Source of the DNA: Desulfovibrio sp. UBA2564
GTDB lineage: Bacteria > Desulfobacterota > Desulfovibrionia > Desulfovibrionales > Desulfovibrionaceae
Reading direction: 5' to 3'
Assembly (NCBI GenBank): GCA_002340305.1
Contig: DDLU01000056.1
Span: 1 to 16,452, forward strand
Length of the DNA: 16,452 nucleotides
A program made the position numbers and the translations under genes. This document shows positions 7,662 through 14,145 of this stretch, piece by piece. The stretch's first letter is position 1, and each line of letters starts with the position of its first letter. The notes beneath the pieces were generated by a model that had not been told where the DNA came from, did no database searches, and worked only from the letters and a program-made list of their open reading frames with translations.

Positions 7662-8153
7662 ATGGAACAGAATGATCTGGGTCTGATTGAAAAAATCGTT
7701 TACCTCAACCGAGTAGCTAAAGTTGTTAAGGGTGGTAGAAGGTTTTCCTTCAGTGCCCTGGTTGTGGTAGGTGACGGTAAAGGTCAGGTCGGTTTCGGAC
7801 TTGGTAAGGCAAATGAAGTACCTGAAGCTATTCGTAAAGCATCAGAGAAAGCCCGTAAGGAAATGATCTCCGTACCTCTTTTGGACGGTACCCTTCCTTA
7901 TGAAGTCCTCGGCCGTTACGGTGCAGGACGCGTAATGCTCAAGCCCGCATCAAAGGGTACCGGTATCATTGCCGGTGGTCCTGTGCGTGCGGTACTTGAA
8001 GTTGTAGGCGTACACGATATCCTTACCAAGGCTATCGGCACCAACAACCCGCATAACGTCCTTCGCGCGACTATCGCCGGACTTGCTTCCCTGCGCAGCG
8101 CTGATGAAGTTGGTCAGCTCCGCGGGAAGAAAGTTGTGACTCCCAGAAAGTAG
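7662..8153 (+). CDS. rpsE: 30S ribosomal protein S5
   Basis: S5 is at the mRNA entry side of the 30S subunit and affects decoding fidelity. The family segments are IEKIVYLNRVAKVVKGGRRF near residue 9 and the double-stranded RNA-binding-like domain FSALVVVGDGKGQVGFGLGK, then ASKGTGIIAGGPVRAVLEV. The frame is open from an ATG at 7650, but I place the start at 7662. The first ATG has no purine-rich site before it, whereas GGGA at 7652-7655 is six bases before the second. The resulting 163-residue protein begins MEQNDLGLIEKI. It follows rplR by 16 bases and precedes rpmD. Confidence 0.96.
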   Translation: MEQNDLGLIEKIVYLNRVAKVVKGGRRFSFSALVVVGDGKGQVGFGLGKANEVPEAIRKASEKARKEMISVPLLDGTLPYEVLGRYGAGRVMLKPASKGTGIIAGGPVRAVLEVVGVHDILTKAIGTNNPHNVLRATIAGLASLRSADEVGQLRGKKVVTPRK

Positions 8154-8165
8154 GAGGACATAGTT

Positions 8166-8339
8166 ATGCTTAAGGTAAAACTCGTTCGCAGCATGATCGG
8201 CTGCAATCCCAAACAGCGTGCTACTATCAAAGCACTGGGACTGCGTAAGATCAGGCAGGAAAAGAGCTTTGAAGATAATCCCGTAGTACGTGGGATGATC
8301 AAAAAAGTTGAGCACCTTGTGGAGGTAACTGAATCATGA
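8166..8339 (+). CDS. rpmD: 50S ribosomal protein L30
   Basis: L30 is a small 50S protein of ferredoxin-like fold, absent in some phyla. This 57-residue frame reads MLKVKLVRSMIGCNPKQRAT, then IKALGLRKIRQEKSFEDNP, and VVRGMIKKVEHLVEV. It carries the family signature with the conserved SMIG and LGLRKI. It is supported by an excellent ribosome binding site (TAGGAGGA at 8151-8158). The position between rpsE and rplO is the standard one. Its TGA overlaps the rplO ATG in an ATGA arrangement at 8336-8339, so rplO is likely translated by reinitiation or coupling. Confidence 0.97.
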   Translation: MLKVKLVRSMIGCNPKQRATIKALGLRKIRQEKSFEDNPVVRGMIKKVEHLVEVTES

Positions 8340-8782
8340 GGCTGCACGAAATATATCCGTTCCAAGAGGAACGTAAAAATCGCAAGCGCGTAGGTCGCGG
8401 TGGCGGATCCGGCTGGGGTGGAACCTCCGGTAAGGGTCACAAAGGTCAGAATGCTCGCTCCGGCGGCGGTGTCCCTGCCTGGTTTGAAGGTGGGCAGATG
8501 CCTCTGGCTCGTCGTCTGCCTAAGCGCGGTTTCAAGAATCCTTTCCGCGAAGAGTACGTAGCTCTTAACGTTGGTCAGATTCTTGGTGCATTCGAAGGCA
8601 AAACTGAAATCTCCCTTGAAGACATGTACGAAAGAGGCCTTTGCAAAAAAGGTGCTCTCGTTAAGGTTCTCGGCATGGGCGAAGTAAGTGCTGCTGTTAC
8701 CATCGAAGCACACCGCTTCAGCGCATCTGCGACTGAAAAGATCACAAAGGCAGGTGGTACTGCCAAAGCCCTGGAAGGATAA
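8336..8782 (+). CDS. rplO: 50S ribosomal protein L15
   Basis: L15 is a late 50S assembly protein whose long unfolded arm threads through 23S rRNA. The 148-residue product has the glycine- and arginine-rich N-terminal arm (KRVGRGGGSGWGGTSGKGHK, then ARSGGGVPAWFEGGQMPLAR) and a C-terminal globular part with ISLEDMYERGLCKKGALVKV and the end AHRFSASATEKITKAGG. The ribosome binding site GGAGG lies inside rpmD (8320s). secY starts three bases after its stop, as in the E. coli spc operon. Confidence 0.98.
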   Translation: MRLHEIYPFQEERKNRKRVGRGGGSGWGGTSGKGHKGQNARSGGGVPAWFEGGQMPLARRLPKRGFKNPFREEYVALNVGQILGAFEGKTEISLEDMYERGLCKKGALVKVLGMGEVSAAVTIEAHRFSASATEKITKAGGTAKALEG

Positions 8783-8785
8783 AAC

Positions 8786-10096
8786 GTGGCATTGTCTGGA
8801 GTTGATAATCTTTCCCGACTGCCGGAACTGAAGAAAAAGCTCTTCTGGACTTTTCTTCTTCTGGCTGTCTACCGGATCGGGATTCACATCCCGGTCCCGG
8901 GCGTAGACAGCGCAGCATTGGCCGATTTTTTTGAGAGTGTTTCTAACACTCTCTTCGGCCTTTTTGACATGTTCTCTGGCGGCGGGTTGCGTAACTTGTC
9001 CATATTCGCGTTGGGTATTATGCCCTACATCTCCGCGTCTATTATCGTTCAACTTCTAGGTGTGGTTAGTCCCACCATTAAGCGACTTCAGGAAGAAGGG
9101 GCTCAGGGACGCAAGAAGATTACACAGTACACCAGATACGGCACTGTACTGATCACATTAGTTCAGGGTTTCGGCATCGCTGTCGGCCTTGAAAGTATGA
9201 CCAGTCCTACCGGTGCTCCTGTTGTACTGCATGCAGGATGGGCCTTTAGAGGCATCACTATCCTGACTCTGACAGCAGGTACTGTTTTCCTGATGTGGCT
9301 CGGTGAGCAGATGACCGAGAAAGGCATAGGTAACGGTATCTCGATGATCATTTTTGCCGGTATTGTTGCAGGCCTTCCGTCTGCTATCTTCAATACTGTC
9401 AGACTGATGCAGGCGGGAGAAATTACTCTCTTTCTGCTCTTGTTTGTTATGGCATTCATGGTCGCCATTCTCGCTTTTATCGTCTATATGGAGCGTGGAC
9501 AGCGCAGGATTCCAATACATTATGCCAAGCGTATGATGGGACGCAAAATGATGGGCGGTCAGACAACACATCTGCCCCTGCGAATCAACACCGCCGGTGT
9601 TATTCCCCCCATTTTCGCTTCCTCAATCCTGATGTTCCCTGCAACCTTGGCCAGTTTCTCCAACAACGAGATTCTTTCCAAGTTCTCTGCGTATTTTGCT
9701 CCGTCTTCCGTAGTATATAACGTAGTATACGTCGCCCTGATCATCTTCTTCTGTTATTTCTACACTGCGATCATGTTTGATCCTAAAGGAATTTCAGAGA
9801 ATATTCAGAAGCAGGGTGGTTTTATCCCCGGTATCCGTCCCGGCGTAAGGACTCGTGAATATATTGACCGCGTTCTGACCAGGATTACTCTCTGGGGATC
9901 TCTGTACGTAGCTGCTATCTGCGTATTGCCTATGATCCTGATTGCCCAGTTCAACGTGCCTTTCTACTTCGGTGGAACCGCGCTGCTCATCGTTGTCGGT
10001 GTAGCAATGGACTTTATGGGTAAGATAGAATCCTACATGATCTCTCGTCAGTACGAAGGACTCATGGGTAAGGGTAGCAAAGTTAGAGGCAGGTAG
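8786..10096 (+). CDS. secY: Sec translocon channel subunit SecY
   Basis: SecY is the pore of the Sec translocon in the inner membrane; with SecE, SecG and SecA or the ribosome it moves unfolded proteins across or into the membrane. The 436-residue protein has about ten hydrophobic segments. The first is at about residues 19-36 (FWTFLLLAVYRIGIHIPVPG), and the conserved cytoplasmic loop YMERGQRRIPIHYAKRM lies near residues 234-250. The loop with GGFIPGIRPGVRTREYI is near 340-360, and the end is SYMISRQYEGLMGKG. The start is GTG at 8786 with GGAAGGA at 8773-8779, which overlaps the rplO end. map begins five bases after its stop, with no adk between. Confidence 0.98.
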   Translation: MALSGVDNLSRLPELKKKLFWTFLLLAVYRIGIHIPVPGVDSAALADFFESVSNTLFGLFDMFSGGGLRNLSIFALGIMPYISASIIVQLLGVVSPTIKRLQEEGAQGRKKITQYTRYGTVLITLVQGFGIAVGLESMTSPTGAPVVLHAGWAFRGITILTLTAGTVFLMWLGEQMTEKGIGNGISMIIFAGIVAGLPSAIFNTVRLMQAGEITLFLLLFVMAFMVAILAFIVYMERGQRRIPIHYAKRMMGRKMMGGQTTHLPLRINTAGVIPPIFASSILMFPATLASFSNNEILSKFSAYFAPSSVVYNVVYVALIIFFCYFYTAIMFDPKGISENIQKQGGFIPGIRPGVRTREYIDRVLTRITLWGSLYVAAICVLPMILIAQFNVPFYFGGTALLIVVGVAMDFMGKIESYMISRQYEGLMGKGSKVRGR

Positions 10097-10101
10097 TTGC
10101 T

Positions 10102-10869
10102 TTGAGAAAGTACAGAGGTATCTACCTCAAGAATGACAAGGAGATTGGCCTCATGCGTGAGGCCAATCGTCTTGTTTCCAGCATACTGGATATGCTTGGC
10201 AAAGCTATCAAGCCTGGTATTTCAACCATGAGTCTTGAAGATATTGCCTGCAAAGCCTGCGAAGGGTACGGTGTTAAACCGGCCTTTAAAGGGTATCACG
10301 GGTTTCCATTTGCCCTTTGCTGCTCCGTGAACGAGGAAATTGTTCACGGATTTCCTTCTGAGAAGCGTATTCTTAAAGAAGGTGACATAGTCAGCATTGA
10401 CATGGGTGTTATTTATCAGGGATTCTACGGGGATTCCGCCCGTACTTACCCGGTCGGCAAAATTGCCGATTCTACCCGCAAACTTCTTGATGTGACTCGC
10501 GAATCTCTTATGCGAGGCATCGATAAAGCATTGCCGGGCAACAGTCTTTATGATATTTCCCGGGCAGTTCAGGAATATGCTGAAGGTGAAGGGTACGGAG
10601 TTGTGCGCCGCTTTGTAGGGCACGGCATCGGTCGCAACCTTCATGAAAAGCCCGAAGTGCCCAACTTTGTACCCTCCGGTCTCCCCGGAGTGCAGCTCAG
10701 AACGGGAATGGTACTTGCCATCGAACCGATGGTGACTGAAGGGTCTCACGACATCGAAATACTTGACGACAAGTGGACTGCTGTGACCAAGGACAGGAAG
10801 CTGTCCGCCCATTTTGAGCATACTGTTGCCATTACTTCTGAAGGACCTCAAATACTGAGTTGTTCTTAA
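10102..10869 (+). CDS. map: Type I methionine aminopeptidase
   Basis: This metalloenzyme removes the initiator methionine from nascent proteins when the second residue is small. The 255-residue protein is the short type Ia form without an SH3 or zinc-finger extension. The metal ligands are visible: Asp100 (SIDMG), Asp111 (GDSARTYP), His174 (GHGIG), Glu208 (AIEPM) and Glu239 (HFEHTVAI). His82 (IVHGFP) and His181 (LHEKP) match the substrate-contacting histidines. The start is TTG at 10102, giving MRKYRGIYLKNDKEIGLM, which aligns with the usual N-terminus; GGCAGG at 10088-10093 is a weak ribosome binding site. It closes the spc block, and a 189-base gap with a candidate promoter follows. Confidence 0.97.
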   Translation: MRKYRGIYLKNDKEIGLMREANRLVSSILDMLGKAIKPGISTMSLEDIACKACEGYGVKPAFKGYHGFPFALCCSVNEEIVHGFPSEKRILKEGDIVSIDMGVIYQGFYGDSARTYPVGKIADSTRKLLDVTRESLMRGIDKALPGNSLYDISRAVQEYAEGEGYGVVRRFVGHGIGRNLHEKPEVPNFVPSGLPGVQLRTGMVLAIEPMVTEGSHDIEILDDKWTAVTKDRKLSAHFEHTVAITSEGPQILSCS

Positions 10870-10893
10870 TTTGTTTTTGGTACTTATCAGGGG

Positions 10894-10922
10894 TTGATTT
10901 TTCTGAAATCGTTCTGTAGAGT
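10894..10922 (+). promoter_or_regulatory. Candidate sigma-70-type promoter for the alpha block
   Basis: TTGATT (10894-10899) and TAGAGT (10917-10922) are separated by 17 bases, which is the optimal spacing; each box matches its consensus at four of six positions. It lies in the largest intergenic gap of the ribosomal cluster, 137 bases before rpmJ. Transcription would start near 10929, just before the first leader hairpin. This is a pattern match only. Read-through from the spc block is also likely, since no terminator is visible after map. Confidence 0.4.
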
Positions 10923-10934
10923 ACACGTCTTGAA

Positions 10935-11058
10935 TTTCGCGGCAACGAAAGACTGGCATGGTATGGTTACCCTTTAGCCGGGTAGCCTAGGCATTAGGCC
11001 CACGGTCGGCTAGCTCCCGATCGTTGAAACTGTTTAACTGCATTATTTGGAGACGGTC
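10935..11058 (+). promoter_or_regulatory. Structured leader upstream of rpmJ, possible pseudoknot
   Basis: Three hairpins can be drawn. The first is TTTCG/CGAAA (10935-10939 with 10946-10950). The second is GGTTACCC/GGGTAGCC (10965-10972 with 10980-10987, one G-U pair, 7-base loop). The third is ACGGTCGG/CCGATCGT (11002-11009 with 11017-11024, one G-U pair, 7-base loop). The loop of the second (TAGCC, 10975-10979) is complementary to GGCTA at 11008-11012 in the third. An alternative stem GCCTA/TAGGC (10985-10989 with 10995-10999) would compete with the second hairpin. In E. coli, S4 represses the alpha operon through a pseudoknot, so an autogenous control site is plausible, but this is inference. 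Confidence 0.4.
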
Positions 11059-11172
11059 ATGAAAGTAAGACCATCTGTTAAGAAGATTTGTCCCAAATGC
11101 AAAGTAATCAGACGCAAGGGTGTTCTGAGGGTTATTTGTGACAACCCCAGACACAAACAGCGTCAAGGATAG
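11059..11172 (+). CDS. rpmJ: 50S ribosomal protein L36, zinc-binding form
   Basis: L36 is the smallest 50S protein, binding 23S rRNA near the L7/L12 stalk base. The 37-residue frame reads MKVRPSVKKICPKCKVIRRK and ends VICDNPRHKQRQG. It has the complete zinc motif Cys11, Cys14, Cys27, His32 (C-x2-C-x12-C-x4-H), so it is the zinc-containing paralogue type. GGAG at 11049-11052 is the ribosome binding site, seven bases from the ATG. It heads the alpha block, 12 bases before rpsM. infA, which precedes rpmJ in many bacteria, is not present. Confidence 0.97.
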   Translation: MKVRPSVKKICPKCKVIRRKGVLRVICDNPRHKQRQG

Positions 11173-11184
11173 AGAGGTATAACT

Positions 11185-11556
11185 GTGGCTCGTATCGCTG
11201 GAGTAGACCTTCCGAAAAATAAGCGTTTGGATATTGCACTGACCTACATCTACGGAGTAGGCCGGACTACCGCTCTCAAGATTCTTGATACTGTTGGTAT
11301 CGACTGGACCCTCAAAACTGATGACCTCAGTGGCGAGCAGGTGAACACCATCCGTAAGGAACTTGAAGATAATTATAAAGTTGAAGGTGACCTTCGCCGT
11401 GATCAGATCGCTGACATTAAGCGCCTGATGGATATCGGATGTTACCGTGGACTGCGTCACCGCCGCGGACTGCCCGTGCGTGGTCAGAGCTCCAAGACCA
11501 ATGCTAGAACTCGCAAAGGTCCCCGTCGCTCTGTCATGAGCAGAAAGAAGAAATAA
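11185..11556 (+). CDS. rpsM: 30S ribosomal protein S13
   Basis: S13 lies in the 30S head, bridges to L5 in the 50S subunit and contacts P-site tRNA. The 123-residue protein begins MARIAGVDLPKNKRLDIALT and contains the helix-two-turn-helix segment YIYGVGRTTALKILDTVGID. The family signature CYRGLRHRRGLPVRGQ is near residues 86-101, and the tail TNARTRKGPRRSVMSRKKK is basic. It starts with GTG at 11185, as I recall for E. coli rpsM, with AGAGAGG at 11171-11177. The S4 repression site of the E. coli alpha operon covers this start; no equally clear fold is visible at this point here. Confidence 0.98.
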   Translation: MARIAGVDLPKNKRLDIALTYIYGVGRTTALKILDTVGIDWTLKTDDLSGEQVNTIRKELEDNYKVEGDLRRDQIADIKRLMDIGCYRGLRHRRGLPVRGQSSKTNARTRKGPRRSVMSRKKK

Positions 11557-11560
11557 TTCA

Positions 11561-11604
11561 ATCCGCAGTTGTCAGACCATGTAAAGGTCTTCGTTTCTGC
11601 TGAT
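11561..11604 (+). promoter_or_regulatory. Two-part hairpin in the rpsM-rpsK gap
   Basis: The outer stem ATCcGCAG (11561-11568) faces CTGCtGAT (11597-11604) with a single C-U mismatch. The inner stem AGACC (11574-11578) pairs with GGTCT (11586-11590) around a 7-base loop, with an internal loop between the two. There is no T-run after it, so it is not an intrinsic terminator. It sits in the only long gap inside the alpha block (73 bases), immediately before the hairpin that holds the rpsK ribosome binding site. A role in RNA processing or translational control is inference. Confidence 0.35.
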
Positions 11605-11611
11605 ATAAATT

Positions 11612-11627
11612 CATTCTGGAGAGAATG
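11612..11627 (+). promoter_or_regulatory. Hairpin presenting the rpsK ribosome binding site
   Basis: A perfect 6-bp stem CATTCT/AGAATG (11612-11617 with 11622-11627) encloses the tetraloop GGAG (11618-11621). That loop is the Shine-Dalgarno core for rpsK, whose ATG is at 11630. The stem ends two bases before the start codon, so a folded hairpin would place both the site and the start codon under structural control. The pairing is read directly from the sequence; a regulatory function is inferred. Confidence 0.45.
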
Positions 11628-11629
11628 GT

Positions 11630-12019
11630 ATGGCTAGACCTCGCCGTTCCGGCAAGAAAAAAGAGAAAAAGAATGTTCCCGTGGGCATCGCTCACGTAAA
11701 AGCAACATTCAACAATACCATCATTACCTTCACTGATTTGAAAGGTAACGTAATCAGCTGGGCTACTTCCGGCGCATCCGGTTTCAAGGGATCCAGAAAA
11801 TCTACTCCCTTTGCTGCACAGGTTGCTGCTGAAACCGCTGCTAGAAAAGCCCAGGATCAGGGTATGCGTACCGTTGGTATTTTCGTTAAAGGCCCCGGCT
11901 CCGGTCGTGAAGCAGCTATGCGCGCAATCGGTAACGTCGGTATGAAGGTTAACTTCATTCGCGATATCACACCCATCCCGCACAACGGCTGTCGTCCGCC
12001 GAAACGTCGCAGGGTCTAA
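11630..12019 (+). CDS. rpsK: 30S ribosomal protein S11
   Basis: S11 is on the 30S platform, close to the E-site codon. The 129-residue product has the basic N-terminus MARPRRSGKKKEKKNVPVG, then the RNase H-like fold with AHVKATFNNTIITFTDLKGN and the signature near residues 96-127 (FVKGPGSGREAAMRAIGNVG, then DITPIPHNGCRPPKRRRV). The final NGCRPPKRRRV tail is the canonical ending. It is separated from rpsM by 73 bases of structured sequence, unusual for this cluster. Confidence 0.98.
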   Translation: MARPRRSGKKKEKKNVPVGIAHVKATFNNTIITFTDLKGNVISWATSGASGFKGSRKSTPFAAQVAAETAARKAQDQGMRTVGIFVKGPGSGREAAMRAIGNVGMKVNFIRDITPIPHNGCRPPKRRRV

Positions 12020-12038
12020 TTTCGAAGGAGTAATAACC

Positions 12039-12665
12039 TTGGCCAGATATACAAAAGCAAAGTGCAGACTGTGTCGTCGTGAAGGCGAAAAGCTTTTCAT
12101 CAAAGGCGACCGCTGCTTTACTGATAAGTGCTCTTATGAGCGTCGTCCTTATGCTCCCGGTATCGCCGGTCGCATGAGAAAGAAAATGAGTGACTACGCA
12201 ATTCAGCTTCGCGAGAAGCAGAAAGTGCGTCGCATGTACGGTGTCCTCGAAGGTCAGTTCCGCACCTATTTCAAGCGTGCAGACAGCATGAAAGGCGTAA
12301 CCGGTGCGAACCTGCTCATGCTCCTTGAGACCCGCCTTGACAACACAGTTTACCGTCTTGGTTTCGCCAACTCTCGCGCGCAGGCTCGCCAGCTCGTGAA
12401 ACACGGCATCTTCACCAAAAACGGCAGACGTGTTAATATCCCTTCCATGCATGTAAAGCCCGGTGATGTAATCGAGGTTCGTGAAGAATCCCGTAAAATC
12501 CCCGTGATTGCTGAAGCACAGGAAGTGATTGCCCGTCGTGGCTGCCCTGAGTGGCTTGAAGCTGACGGTGCAAAGTTTAAAGGTGAAGTTAAAGCGATGC
12601 CGACTAGGGAAGATATCCAGTTCCCTATCAACGAACAGCTGATTGTCGAGCTGTACTCCAAATAA
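12039..12665 (+). CDS. rpsD: 30S ribosomal protein S4, zinc-binding type
   Basis: S4 is a primary 16S rRNA binder that nucleates 30S assembly. In E. coli it represses the alpha operon translationally. The 208-residue protein has four N-terminal cysteines, Cys9, Cys12, Cys26 and Cys31 (C-x2-C-x13-C-x4-C), marking the zinc-containing type; E. coli S4 lacks this ribbon. The S4 RNA-binding domain is at about residues 97-160, with LLETRLDNTVYRLGFANSRA, QARQLVKHGIFTKNGRRVN and VKPGDVIEV. The start is TTG at 12039, preceded by GAAGGAG at 12024-12030; this keeps the usual N-terminus MARYTKAKCRLCRREG. rpoA follows 13 bases after its stop. Confidence 0.98.
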   Translation: MARYTKAKCRLCRREGEKLFIKGDRCFTDKCSYERRPYAPGIAGRMRKKMSDYAIQLREKQKVRRMYGVLEGQFRTYFKRADSMKGVTGANLLMLLETRLDNTVYRLGFANSRAQARQLVKHGIFTKNGRRVNIPSMHVKPGDVIEVREESRKIPVIAEAQEVIARRGCPEWLEADGAKFKGEVKAMPTREDIQFPINEQLIVELYSK

Positions 12666-12678
12666 GAAGGATTAGTGC

Positions 12679-13719
12679 ATGCTTATTCAAGACGGTGACA
12701 AACTCATCAACACCCGCAACTGGGCCGAGCTGGTTAAGCCGGAACAGCTTGTGCGTGACCCCAAGTCTAACGAGCTTTATGGCAAGTTCATTTGTGAACC
12801 CCTTGAGCGCGGATTTGGAACAACCATCGGTAACTCTCTCCGCAGAGTTCTGCTCTCTTCAATGCAGGGAGCTGCCGCGGTTGCTGTAAAGATCGAAGGA
12901 GTTCAGCACGAATTCACCACTATTGAAGGTGTGATGGAAGATGTGACTGAGATTGTTCTGAACATCAAGCAGATCAGATTCGCAATGACTACAGATGAAC
13001 CCCAGTTTCTTACCCTTAAGGTAAACAAACAGGGTGTCGTCACCGCAGCTGATATTCAGGAAAACCAGAACGTCAAAGTCCTCAATCCTGAGCAGATTAT
13101 TGCGACTCTGTCTGAAAAGATGGACATGGAGATGACTTTCGAGATCCGCATGGGTAAAGGCTACGTGCCCGCAGACATGCACGAAGGCCTTGTCAATGAA
13201 ATTGGCCACATCATTCTTGACTCCAGCTTTTCTCCCATTCGTAAGGTTGCTTACAGTGTGGAGCAGGCTCGTGTCGGTCAGATGACCAACTATGACAAGC
13301 TTATTCTCGAAGTTTTCACCGATGGTTCCGTGACCCCTGAGGATGCAATTGCTTACAGTGCAAAAATTCTCAAGGATCAGCTCTCCGTATTCATCAACTT
13401 CGATGAAATGGGATCCGAGCAGGAAGAGTCCAAAGAAAGCGACCTCGATCTCAACCCGAATCTGTTCAAGAGTATCGACGAACTCGAACTCTCCGTTCGT
13501 GCTACAAACTGCCTCAAGGCTGCCAACATTCGCATTGTTGGTGAACTTGTACAGCGCACTGAACAGACCATGCTCAAAACCAAGAACTTCGGACGTAAGT
13601 CTCTTGACGAAATCCGCAGAGTTCTCGATGGCATGGAACTTAAGTTCGGTATGGTCCTCGAGGATTTCGATAAAAAGCATCAGGAATGGCTGAAGAGGAA
13701 AGAGAAAAATGAGGCATAA
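12679..13719 (+). CDS. rpoA: DNA-directed RNA polymerase alpha subunit
   Basis: The alpha subunit dimer scaffolds assembly of RNA polymerase and its C-terminal domain contacts UP elements and activators. The 346-residue protein has the N-terminal dimerisation domain at about residues 10-235, including FICEPLERGFGTTIGNSLRR and VLLSSMQGAAAVAVKIEGV. An acidic linker follows around 243-258 (EMGSEQEESKESDLDL). The C-terminal domain at about 262-325 carries Arg274 and Asn277 in ELSVRATNCLKAANIR, the equivalents of the DNA-contacting Arg265 and Asn268 of E. coli. The tail HQEWLKRKEKNEA is a charged extension, about 15 residues longer than in E. coli. Its end overlaps rplQ by 11 bases. Confidence 0.98.
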   Translation: MLIQDGDKLINTRNWAELVKPEQLVRDPKSNELYGKFICEPLERGFGTTIGNSLRRVLLSSMQGAAAVAVKIEGVQHEFTTIEGVMEDVTEIVLNIKQIRFAMTTDEPQFLTLKVNKQGVVTAADIQENQNVKVLNPEQIIATLSEKMDMEMTFEIRMGKGYVPADMHEGLVNEIGHIILDSSFSPIRKVAYSVEQARVGQMTNYDKLILEVFTDGSVTPEDAIAYSAKILKDQLSVFINFDEMGSEQEESKESDLDLNPNLFKSIDELELSVRATNCLKAANIRIVGELVQRTEQTMLKTKNFGRKSLDEIRRVLDGMELKFGMVLEDFDKKHQEWLKRKEKNEA

Positions 13720-14131
13720 AAAGTCCGGAAGAAAGTTCAACAGAAGTGCTTCCCACAGGAAGGCCATGCTGAGAAACATGGTTCGCTCTCTGTTGACTTA
13801 TGAACATATCCGTACCACCGAGCCCAAAGCAAAGGAACTGAGAAGCTCTTGCGAAAAGCTGATCACCCTTGCTCTTCGCAACGACCTGCACTCTCGTCGT
13901 CTTGCTTACAAGACTCTCGAGAACCATGGTCTTGTTAAAAGGCTCTTCGATGAAATCGGCCCCCGCTACGAAGGCGGCGGCGGTGGTTACACCCGCATCA
14001 TCAAGCTCGCTGAACCCCGTAAGGGTGACTGCGCTCCCATGTGCATCATTGAGCTTACCAAACGTGCTGAAGCTCCTGCTGAAGAGGCTGCGGCAACTGA
14101 AGCTCCTGCTGAGGAAGCTCAGGAAGCATAA
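13709..14131 (+). CDS. rplQ: 50S ribosomal protein L17 with acidic repeat tail
   Basis: L17 is a 50S protein near the tunnel exit. The N-terminal 118 residues are a normal L17: MRHKKSGRKFNRSASHRKAM, LRNMVRSLLTYEHIRTTEPK and a C-terminal GGGGGYTRIIKLAEPRKGD, ending CIIELTKR. The remaining 20 or so residues are an Ala/Glu/Pro-rich acidic tail with EAPAEEA twice, ten residues apart. The start overlaps the last 11 bases of rpoA in another frame, and the ribosome binding site (GAAGAGGAAAGAG, 13691-13703) is inside rpoA, so translation is coupled. It is the last gene before the operon terminator. Confidence 0.97.
   Translation: MRHKKSGRKFNRSASHRKAMLRNMVRSLLTYEHIRTTEPKAKELRSSCEKLITLALRNDLHSRRLAYKTLENHGLVKRLFDEIGPRYEGGGGGYTRIIKLAEPRKGDCAPMCIIELTKRAEAPAEEAAATEAPAEEAQEA
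14067..14126 (+). repeat. rplQ: 30-base direct repeat in the 3' end of rplQ
   Basis: The 16-base string CTGAAGCTCCTGCTGA occurs at 14067-14082 and again at 14097-14112, a period of exactly 30 bases (ten codons). The following bases are similar but not identical. The two units encode the doubled EAPAEEA motif of the L17 tail. This suggests a tandem duplication or slippage event that kept the reading frame. Confidence 0.8.
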
Positions 14132-14145
14132 ATCAATGCTTATTC

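Noticed and set aside
10961..11024. Possible tRNA or small RNA gene in the map-rpmJ gap
   Set aside because: Two stem-loops with 7-base loops look superficially tRNA-like. However, there is no acceptor stem, no T-loop GTTCRA motif and no usable anticodon arrangement, so it is better read as an mRNA leader.
11124..11150. GGGTT/AACCC hairpin at the end of rpmJ as an E. coli-like S4 site
   Set aside because: The stem has only five pairs and lies within the rpmJ coding sequence. I found no partner stretch around the rpsM GTG that would complete a pseudoknot.
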